Assembly: GCA_037042915.1 (NCBI GenBank)
Contig: CM073200.1
Coordinates: 744,001-808,000, forward strand
Direction of reading: 5' to 3'
Origin: Auricularia sp. M13
Lineage: Eukaryota; Basidiomycota; Agaricomycetes; Auriculariales; Auriculariaceae
DNA: 64,000 bases
The notes under the pieces were generated by a model, which worked only from the letters and a program-made list of their open reading frames with translations, made no database searches and was not told the origin of the DNA. Below, one piece after another: positions 56,107 through 64,000 of this stretch. Made by a program: the position numbers and the translations under genes. The first letter of the stretch is position 1. Each line of letters starts with the position of its first letter.

Positions 56107-59100
56107 ATGGGCCGACGAAAGCGGCGTTTCTTTGATGAAACCGTCGACGATACGCCAGCCTGCGGAGATATCAACGCAGACGGAAAGGCCTGGTGCACTT
56201 GCGACAAACACTGCAGAGGTGGTTCCTGGCAGGTGCGCAGTACTTGGTACTATCACGACAAATTCCGCGACAAGGAAACTGGCGAGGGACCGTCCACATC
56301 TCACGACGACGATGCAATAATCGTAAGCCTCCTATTGATACGACGGAGCACACTCTCACATGATCTCACGTATTATATAGCCTTCCACATCCAATATTAT
56401 TCCTTCAGAGCCGCACGGTCGTTCTCAGTCTGCGCGTGCGTCCGAAATTCCGTCTCCTGGCCGCGAGTGGCGCGAAGCGACGCCGGCTGCTTCTGCAACG
56501 GAAAACCGAATATCTCCATCTCCTCGTCTGCAACAAGACTCTTTTCGTTCTCCATCGCCCGCCCGCTTGAGTCAGCGGCACAGCTCTCAGTCTCTCCCTC
56601 CAGGCTCGGGCTCCGTCGATCCGGGGAGCTTGGCCGATGCAGACCCCCGGGACGACGAGCAAGAAGACGGCGAAGATGCACCTGATCAGCCTGTCCAGCC
56701 GGAACCGTCTTGCATCTCTGACCTGGCTGTAGCGCAGGCTTTCATTGCGCGGCTGAAGAACGCGTCTCTGGACAACGGCGACCTCTCAGAAGAGCAGCTT
56801 TACGACCTTCGTAATCCTTCTGAGGACGACATTGACCTGGATTCTCACGAGAGTCGCATAACACGACATTGCATTCGCATTTTTCTGGCAACACGGAACG
56901 GCTCTAACGACAGCTACTCGGAGATCATTGCCTCTGCCCGTGAAGCGCATCCAGACGACGCGCATCTGTACCTGTCGCTCGATCAGGTCAAGCGACGGAT
57001 CGCCAAACTTAGCGGCGTATTTGCCGTTGAGAAGCACATGTGTCCTGCATCGTGTGTCGCCTTCACCGGACCATTCGAGCACCTCGATCGATGTCCAGAG
57101 TGCAACGCTGCCCGATTTGATAGCAGCGGAAAGCCAGCGCAGACCTTCGATACCATTCTACTTGGCCCGCAAATTCAAGCCCTTCGTCGGCACCCCGATC
57201 GCGCTCGTGCTATGCGCCACTTCATTGAGCGCGTCCGCGCGCTTCTTGTTCTCCGCGGGCGCGACGGATTCCTCTCCACTTTCGACGATCTCACCTGCGG
57301 TGACGCATTTCTAGATGCTGTTGAATCTGGAGCACTGGGAGAGACTGATACACTGCTCATGGCATCGATGGACGGTGCTCAGCTTTACCGCAACAAAACT
57401 TCGGACTGCTGGATAATGATGTGGAGCGTCCTCAACTTCGCTAGCAGCCTTCGCTTCAAGCAGGGCTACTTGCTTCCTGGTTCTTTCATACCAGGGAAGC
57501 CGAAGAACGTCGATTCGTTTCTCTTCCCTGGGCTTTACCACGTTGCGGCGATCAACAACGCCGGTGGCCTGCACGTTTACGACGCGGCGCGGCGAGCCAC
57601 CTACCAGTCCATCCTCCGCCTTCTTCTCGCCATTGCGGATGGTGTGGCCGCGGTCCATTACAGCGGACTCGTACCGCACCACGGTAAATTTGGCTGTCGA
57701 TTGTTTTGTGAGCTGCCGGGGCGTCACAAACCCGGCCGTGGCGGTTCGCACTATTACCCCGCACTCCTCAAGCCGGACGGCTATGTCATGGATGGCTGTG
57801 ACCACGACGACGTTGACATTACCGCTGGGCGATCACCCGACCCTGAGGCGTACGAACGGAAGCTGGCGTGGTTGCTCGAGTCTCGCACGCAGGCAGAGTA
57901 CGAGTTCCGCCGCCGAGAGACGGGCATATCGAAGCCCAGTATCCTCCGTGGACTTGCGGACTGGACGCCGTTCGGTGTGCCGCTCATGTGTCCCGGCGAC
58001 GCTATGCATGAGATCCTCAATCTTGCAGATTTATTCATCACACTGCTGCGCGGAACCATCGACTGCGGGGCGACTGACTCCAAGACTGCTTGGGTATGGG
58101 CTGTCCTGAAAGGCGATATCTGGGAGATACATGGCAAGGATGTCGCTTCGTGCATCCCGTTTTTGCCTGGTTCCTATGGTCGTGGGCCCCGCAACCCCGC
58201 GGAGAAGATCAACAGCGGGTACAAAGCCTGGGAGCATTTGCTCTACCTGTTCAGTCTGGGTCCTGGCCTGTTTCTGGGAATTCTGCCGATGCCTCTTTTC
58301 GGACGTACTGCAAGCTAGTCGCCGGCGTTCGCATTCTGTACCAGAAGAGCATTACGCGTGCCCAGCTGGAGCGCGCGAAGAAGCTGCTTCTCGACTTCAC
58401 TTACGAGTTCGAACTGCATTTCTACCAGCGCCGCATCGACCGCATCCACTTTGTGCGGCAGAGCATCCATAACCTGTCTCATTGGGCGCCTGAGACTTTC
58501 CGGCTCGGACCCAGTGCTTGCTATTCGCAGTGGACGATGGAGCGGTTTATTGGACTTGCTACAGCCGACCTCCGTCAGCACTCAACACCGTACAAGAACC
58601 TCTCGCGCCGTGGACTTGAGAAGGCGCAACTCAACGCGCTAAAAGCTATGGTTCCCGCTCTCGATCGCGATGCAGCAAAAGAAGCAAAGTTACCTCGGGG
58701 CTCGCAGCCACTCGAACACAGCTATCTCCTCCTTCGCGCACTGGACACCTGCGAGCGGACCATCAGCATTCCAGAGCATGAAGCTCTGTGCACATATTTG
58801 CGCGCGCAGGGTGCACCCATTAATGCGGACTGGGATCGGAAGATTCGACGCTGGTCGCGCTTGCGCCTGCCGAACGGACAAGTTGCTCGTTCACTATGGA
58901 AAGAGCAACTCAAATCGTGGGATCGCCTCCGACGTGCTCGAGACGTGAAGGTCAGTTGTTTCACACACTTTGTGGAATGGAAACTCATGTTTTTATAGCT
59001 CTGGCTCGACGAGCGGCTGGAGTTTGCCGAGGTGCGCTACTACTTCGAATTTGAAGTTAACGGCGAAGAAAAGACCCTGGCAATGGTCTCTCTGTGCACG

Positions 59101-59343
59101 CGACCGGACCAGGAGCTCCTGGAGCTCTCCTCCTATACGCTCTGGTCATGCAGCCACCAGGGGGATGCCGGACTGCATGTCATAGAGTATAACACCATCA
59201 CCGGCGTTGTCGCAATGCCTCACCATTCCTCACTCATGCACGATGTCTATGGTGATCGTGTTTTTGTTGCAGAGATGCCTGGCTTAGATATAGCTGAGAT
59301 GGGAGGTTCTGTAGAGGAGATACTGGATGAGCCTGACGAGTAA
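56107..59343 (+). pseudogene. Plavaka-type (CACTA, Tnp2-like) transposase, frameshifted
   Basis: Exons 56107-56322, 56381-58950 and 58999-59343, about 1,040 codons. The N-terminus has a Cys/His cluster (TPACGDINADGKAWCTCDKHC then TWYYHDKF), a likely zinc finger. A disordered Ser/Pro region follows, then the Tnp2 core: CPASCVAF...CPEC, MDGAQLYRNKTSDCWI (first Asp), LLPGSFIPGKPKNVDSFLFPGLYH, VPHHGKFGCRLFC, HYYPALLKPDGY, FGVPLMCPGDAMHE. The C-terminal part has FRTYCKLVAGVRILYQKSI and HNLSHWAPETFRLGPSACYSQWTMER. The break: near 58286-58288 the frame ending LFLGILP runs to a stop at 58316, while the family pattern resumes in another frame. One lost base explains it, and no GT-AG intron can. Both introns keep phase. 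Otherwise the coding region is well preserved, so the loss looks recent. Confidence 0.85.
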
Positions 59344-59577
59344 TGTAATCCTGTTCTGAACTGCAATTTCTCTGATCTGTAGACAAAGACGAGAGTCACA
59401 GTCGCACAGGAATACCTTTGGGAGCGCGACTGTCCACATAAAGTGAGTGATATTGGTTGCGGCAAGATGCCCCAGGGAATATATGTGCAGCAGTAGAAGT
59501 TGCGTCGCAGCATCGGATTCAAGTTCACAGAAAGTTCCGGTGAAAATCTCCTCCTTGTCCTCTCAGTAACATTCTAT
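59344..59577. other. Short intergenic region
   Basis: About 230 bp between the Plavaka copy and the coiled-coil gene. No terminal inverted repeat was recognised by eye. Confidence 0.3.
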
Positions 59578-60416
59578 ATGAACACTGCGGCAAGGCGAGC
59601 AACCGGGGATGCTGGCATCAACTACCCCCCCTTGGGCGTTTCCCTGCGCAATCCGAGTACATTGTCAGGTGCTCGAGAGTCGCGGCCGTCCTCGCGTGCA
59701 GGTTCGATGTCCCGCTCCAGTTTTTCCTCCCCACTCTCTGCCCAACCCATGCAACTCTGGGACTCGGACGAGGCCATCCTTCGCCATGCAAGCAGCTCCT
59801 TTCCATGGGATTCTGGACAGGCTACAGCGTCCGATGTGAGCACAGATTTGTTCAAAACACAACGTTCACCAACACTCCTTCTAGCACCTATCCGACTTTT
59901 CGATGAGTGACCCACCTGGCTGTGGGCACGAGCAGGACCTGGCGCAGGCCCGCATACTCTTCAAAAATCTCGAAACAGAGAATGCTTATTTAAAGTGTGT
60001 TCACGTTGTCAGTGTCATATCATTGTTCCTGCTAACACGCCGGCCCGATGCATAGAAGTAAGCTGGACGACCTGATTGCAGCGCATGTAGCGCTGGTTGA
60101 GAAGGTCGGCTCGGGCTCTGGTACCTCCGCCTCAGGGTATACGACATATCGACAGGAAGATTACGCAGACGTCAAACATTGGAAGCAGAAGTCAGCGTCC
60201 AAAACCTCCGTGGCAAGCATGGCACCAAAAAGCAAAGGAAGATTGGACTACATAGAAGACGAATTTGGGCAACCAGTCGAGCGCAGCATACGCGAGGCTA
60301 TAAACCAGTGCATGCACGGAGTTTGGCACCAGCTCCTGCGGGAAGGCCGTGCACCAAAGAATTGGGGCGCCGCTATCGCGGCCCCTTGTGGACAAAAGCC
60401 CGTCTCAAGCATTTAA
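59578..60416 (+). CDS. Hypothetical coiled-coil protein, possible transposon accessory
   Basis: Exons 59578-59835, 59885-59994, 60056-60416; 242 aa, phases closed. A Ser/Arg-rich disordered start (RESRPSSRAGSMSRSS) is followed by a helical coil (GHEQDLAQARILFKNLE, then SKLDDLIAAHVALVEKV, formed across the second splice), a Lys-rich stretch, and a C-terminal block with DYIEDEFGQPVE and REAINQCMHGVWHQLL ending near APKNWG. I recall similar C-terminal blocks ('...W..L...G.AP..WG') in transposon-rich parts of mushroom genomes, but not a named family. It lies between two transposases on the same strand. It may encode a DNA- or protein-binding helper, or a host gene trapped in this district. Confidence 0.6.
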
Positions 60417-60796
60417 GTTAAATTCCCGACAATTTCATTTTCCCTTCCGTCCATCGCCACAATTCCTGCACATTTTCCCGTGTCGCGTCTGTTCCTGCAC
60501 TGATTCCTGTGTTTCTTCCCGCGTGCATCACAAACTTGCCTCCGGACCATCGTTTAAAGATAATGTGATTCCCGCGACTCTTCCCGCGACTCATTCCTGC
60601 AATGATTCCTGTGGGTCATTATCATTAAACCTCGCCTGCACTTTGTTCCTGGCTCCACATCAACCCCGGCGTTACCTCGCTGTCGTTCCACACGCTCGCT
60701 GCACTGGATCACGCCGCAGTCGTGTTCCTTATCGTTATACCCTCATCACCCACGACCACCGCAATCTCAGTCTGTGACCTTGCCTTGCGCCTGCCT
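60417..60796. other. Intergenic stretch rich in TTCCTG/TTCCCG motifs
   Basis: About 380 bp. Motifs such as ATTCCTGC, TTCCTGTG and TTCCCGCG recur irregularly many times, without a fixed period. It is likely the promoter and leader of the next gene or a subterminal region of an element. Confidence 0.4.
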
Positions 60797-61440
60797 ATGG
60801 ATCCGTCACTTGCCTTCGACTCGCTCGTGGCCGAGCACAATCGGCTGGTGACTGACGTCCGTGACTATCTACAATGCCGCGTTCTTCACGACCCCGCTGC
60901 TCTCGCTGCCCGTGTCCATAGCCTCTCAACCCGCGCAGAGCAGGTATGTATGCGTGGTGCATGTCGGATTGTTGATTGTCTTAACGCCCTTCAGCGCCAC
61001 CTCGTCTTCCCTGCTTCAGAGCTCCAGCGGCTTCGCCTGAGCTGCAGCGAAATGCTACGCTGCATTCCCGTGCTGTCGCAAGACCAACATCCGATACGCG
61101 GCGCAGCGCACTCTGTACGTCCCTTCTCATTGGTCAGCCCCCAACTGAACCTCATTGTCCGGTCTAGCCCGAAGCCGCGTCACCGACATCGTCAACGGCA
61201 CCGACTTCGCCTGCCCCATCGCATGCGTCGAGCCACTATCATCTCGTCTGCAACGCTGTTTTTGACCCCTTCAGCCGTTACGCAATCTCTGTCTCGTACT
61301 CATACAACCTCTGCAATCTCCCTCACCCGGTCGAATCCTCGCAACCACCCCCACCCATTTCCAATCTTGCTTTGCATGATCTTCTCGTCCCGCTCTCACT
61401 GCCTGTCGCAATCACAACACACCTGCCTCGCCTCTCTTGA
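60797..61440 (+). CDS. Small protein sharing its N-terminal module with the adjacent transposase
   Basis: Exons 60797-60943, 60995-61114, 61168-61440; 179 aa with closed phases and no stop. The N-terminal 80 residues (MDPSLAFDSLVAEHNRLV to FPASELQRLRLSCSEML) match, position for position, the start of the transposase gene 290 bp downstream (MDPAQLLEIFLWEHQLL to FPAGELARLRLSCANM), including the place of the first intron after RAE. The C-terminal 90 residues are Ser/Pro-rich and unrelated to the transposase, ending LPRLS. The module is helical and may mediate dimerisation or DNA-end binding. It could be an alternative product of an ancestral duplication, a regulator, or an inhibitor of the transposase. 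Confidence 0.65.
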
Positions 61441-61728
61441 CTCAATACATACACGCATTTGCCGTCCCCCATGTACCACGTGTATTGTCCAGTATCCTCT
61501 CATCAACTCTATCCCGTCTCTGTCCACGAAGTTGTGTGTGTGACACAGGCCTCTTGAAGATGTCAACCTGGGTATATTCCCCCACTGAGCTGCACTGTAC
61601 CCTGAGCTTCATTCATCTCATCAGCAACATGATGACCATTCTGTCTCGCCCATCATTTCTCACTAAGGGAGCAGAGCAGCCGGATTTCAAGCTCCTTCCT
61701 GGAACCTTCTTCCACACCTCATCCACGC

Positions 61729-63525
61729 ATGGATCCAGCCCAACTTCTCGAGATATTCCTTTGGGAGCACCAGCTGTTATCCCACGACGTCCGCACCTAT
61801 ATTCACACTCGGATAGATCACACCACAGAGGCTCAGACCAGTTCCATGCGCGACCGTGTGCTGCAACTGCACACCCGTGCAGAATCTGTTAGTATTCCAA
61901 GAGTATTTCAGGTACCCAGCTCTCTGACCGGTTCTGTTCCCATACAGCGTCAGGATATTTTTCCAGCCGGCGAGCTAGCTCGGCTCCGTCTCAGCTGCGC
62001 CAATATGGTTGACGCGCTCGACTCTTATGCCAAGGATCAGCGCGACCCGCCCGTCGTTGTACCTCAGACTGTTCTGACCCATGTACCCACCGGTGGCCGG
62101 CCACGCAAGCATATAGACGAGCAGTGGTTGGCCACTGCCTCTCATTTCCGCGGGCCAAAAGGAATTGCCGAATACCTCCCTAATGTCCATCCGCGTACCA
62201 TCCGCCGTGCCCAGCTGCGCGCTGGCATCCGCTCTCCCCAGCCTCCCGTCATGCACTATTACCCCGACCGTCCCCCTGAGCGCAATGTGCAGTCTGTCTC
62301 ACGCCGGCCAGCCGATGCACTACCTACAGAGACGCTTGACGCGCATGTTGCGCGTCTCATGAATCAATTCCAGAATCACGGCCGATCCCTCATGGAGGGA
62401 CAGGTTCTTTCCCTTGGTCTGGCTCTAGGCACAGAGGTCACTCGAGCCCAGATTTCGGCATCCATGCGTCGTGTCACTGGTATTCCTGGACAGTTTGGCC
62501 GTCGCCCCATTGTTCCTCGGAAATATCGCGTCGCTGGCCCGGGTTCACTCTGGCATCATGACGGCCAGCACGGTCAGAATTTTATCCTTGTCTGTTTCGG
62601 TCAGATACTGACTACTTGTTCTCACAAAGGCCTCATCCATTGGAAGCTAGTCACCCATGCGTTCGTCGACGGCTACTCTCGGCGTGTCATGGCCCTTCAC
62701 ACCAGCAACAACAACCGCGCAACAACTGTGCTTAAGCTGTTCCTCGACGCCACTCATGTTTGGGGGTTTCCCAGTCGTGTTCGTGGCGACCATGGCGTCG
62801 AGAATCTGCTTGTTGCTGCGGTGCAGGAGCAGATTCGTGGTCCTAACCGCGGCTCATACATCTGGGGTCCCAGTACGGACAACACGCGCATTGAGCGCAT
62901 GTGGGTTGACATCGTCGTCGGCTACGTTAACAAATGGAAGATCTTTTTCCTTGACCTTGAGGCCAACCATGGCCTCCACCGCAATAACGAGACTCACATA
63001 TGGCTCCTTCACTTTCTCTTTCTCGACTCCATCAACGACGACGGCATAGCTTGGGCTGCTGGCTGGAACGAGCACCACTTCACCCACCTCCCTCCCCACC
63101 AGCACACCCGCGGCACCCACCTCCCTTCACCCAATGAACTTTACTTCTTTGGTGAATATGTCAACGGCGTCCGTACTCTCCAAATTGACGATGACATCCT
63201 TGACGACAACGCCATTGCCCAGTATGGTGTCGGTGCTGATGACGACGACCCCACCATCCGTCGCTTTCAGCACGTCGTCCCCGAGCCTGAGCAGGCTCCC
63301 CCTCCTGACATACCTCCTCACGACCGCCACCCTAACGGCTGGGGCCGTCCTCGCCGCATGTTTGAAGTGCGTGTGCCACCCCCAGCACCTCCCTTGGACG
63401 TCAACCTCATCATGGCTCTTCGCGACCATCTGACCACCACTGTGGACCTCACTGCTGAAACCATGCCGCTGCGCCGCCTTTGGTGGACAACCACTCTCGA
63501 ATTTATTTCGACTCACCCGACGTGA
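61729..63525 (+). CDS. Integrase-like (rve/DDE, RNase H fold) transposase
   Basis: Exons 61729-61887 and 61948-63525 give 578 aa; the 60-bp intron is in frame and has no stop, so an unspliced 598-aa form is also open. Order: the shared helical N-terminal module, GGRPRKHID, a DNA-binding-like region (GIAEYLPNVHPRTIRRA; VTRAQISASMRRVTG), then the catalytic core with the pattern WHHDGQHG (first Asp), VTHAFVDGYSRRVMALHTSN (second-strand Asp), SRVRGDHGVENLLVAA, and RGSYIWGPSTDNTRIERMWV (Glu). This resembles the 'integrase core domain' proteins of mushrooms and animals. I have not fixed a superfamily name. The C-terminal region is acidic and Pro-rich, ending ISTHPT. No lesion is visible, so it may be active. 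It is immediately downstream of the gene with the same N-terminal module. Confidence 0.85.
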   Translation: MDPAQLLEIFLWEHQLLSHDVRTYIHTRIDHTTEAQTSSMRDRVLQLHTRAESVSIPRVFQVPSSLTGSVPIQRQDIFPAGELARLRLSCANMVDALDSYAKDQRDPPVVVPQTVLTHVPTGGRPRKHIDEQWLATASHFRGPKGIAEYLPNVHPRTIRRAQLRAGIRSPQPPVMHYYPDRPPERNVQSVSRRPADALPTETLDAHVARLMNQFQNHGRSLMEGQVLSLGLALGTEVTRAQISASMRRVTGIPGQFGRRPIVPRKYRVAGPGSLWHHDGQHGQNFILVCFGQILTTCSHKGLIHWKLVTHAFVDGYSRRVMALHTSNNNRATTVLKLFLDATHVWGFPSRVRGDHGVENLLVAAVQEQIRGPNRGSYIWGPSTDNTRIERMWVDIVVGYVNKWKIFFLDLEANHGLHRNNETHIWLLHFLFLDSINDDGIAWAAGWNEHHFTHLPPHQHTRGTHLPSPNELYFFGEYVNGVRTLQIDDDILDDNAIAQYGVGADDDDPTIRRFQHVVPEPEQAPPPDIPPHDRHPNGWGRPRRMFEVRVPPPAPPLDVNLIMALRDHLTTTVDLTAETMPLRRLWWTTTLEFISTHPT

Positions 63526-64000
63526 CCTGCTTCCCTCATTCAAGTCCTGACACTCCTGACACGCTATGCATACATACTGCTATTATTTTCAAATCATTCT
63601 CTCCCACTTCACGTCTTGCGATGCCCTTCAAGACCAACTGTCCACGGGAAGGCGCACAATCATCTGCTGTGTCAACAAGTCAGCGTGTCTAATCAACCAG
63701 TTGAAGAGGTGTGGATATACCTGCATACATGGGGAACACCACCGAGAGAGTGACCACGAGGTCTGGACAACTGCTGCAACTGCAGACTTGTGTCGGCGGT
63801 ATGTGCTCGTTTTGGACCATTTTGAGCACACGGCAGACCACGCTGGACGCTCAGCACAGTGGAACCTGAGCAGTCAGCAAATCCCGGCACCGCGTCCATT
63901 GACGAGCAATGCACCTTTAATAAAGCCTGTGTCCCCGCTCCAGCTCAAGCCTCACAACACTGATTTCGAGCGTCAGTCCCAGGCACCTCACTTCTCAGAT
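63526..64000. other. 3' flank of the integrase-like gene
   Basis: About 475 bp to the window edge. A canonical AATAAA at 63919-63924 could direct polyadenylation. No terminal inverted repeat matching the left side of the element was seen. Confidence 0.4.

Noticed and set aside
1-64000. CRISPR arrays, rRNA and tRNA genes, bacterial operons
   Set aside because: No regularly spaced repeats, rRNA segments or cloverleaf-like genes were seen by eye; intron-rich eukaryotic gene structure throughout.

Overview
The window is nuclear DNA of a filamentous basidiomycete, most likely a wood- or litter-decaying member of the Agaricomycetes. It is GC-rich. The genes are split by many GT-AG introns of about 45-60 bp. 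The gene set includes an AA9 lytic polysaccharide monooxygenase, GH81 glucanases carrying beta-trefoil modules, a heme-thiolate peroxygenase and a Zds protein. The mobile elements (a LINE and a Plavaka/CACTA-type transposase) are also typical of mushrooms and polypores. The species cannot be named from sequence alone. Gene models were built by hand from reading frames, splice signals and protein family patterns; exon joins were checked for phase, and unresolved joins are stated.

Layout. Positions 1-5.9 kb: a minus-strand non-LTR retrotransposon cut by the window edge (endonuclease part of ORF2 plus a broken gag-like ORF1) and an unplaced 319-codon ORF. 6.5-16 kb: ordinary genes, namely an EXPERA/TMEM97-like membrane protein with an apparent frameshift, tRNA pseudouridine synthase PUS1 head-to-head with an F-box/LRR gene, an AA9 LPMO, a one-TM hypothetical protein and a HotDog thioesterase. 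17-20.7 kb: a Ccc2-type copper P-type ATPase with an unusually long first intron. 22.9-30.5 kb: two tandem GH81 endo-beta-1,3-glucanases that have diverged in introns, C-terminal repeat number and N-terminus. 31-38.5 kb: a RUS/DUF647 protein containing a 7-nt micro-exon, a heme-thiolate peroxidase (peroxygenase type), an alpha/beta hydrolase and a tiny secreted peptide gene. 39.5-53 kb: a Zds-type cell-cycle regulator, an Agaricomycete-type hypothetical gene and the 17-exon acetyl-CoA carboxylase ACC1.

53.5-64 kb is a mobile-element district. It holds an inverted copy of the 3' end and flank of the Zds gene, a decayed gene with an in-frame stop, a frameshifted Plavaka (CACTA) transposase, a coiled-coil gene, and a pair of genes sharing the same N-terminal module. 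The second of that pair is an intact rve/DDE-integrase-like transposase.

Functional links: the AA9 LPMO, GH81 enzymes and peroxygenase fit extracellular polysaccharide and aromatic turnover. The Ccc2 pump would load copper into secreted cuproenzymes. That copper could serve LPMOs, although their co-location here may be chance. The best candidates for something undescribed are the paired-module transposon at 60.8-63.5 kb and the evolving GH81 pair.
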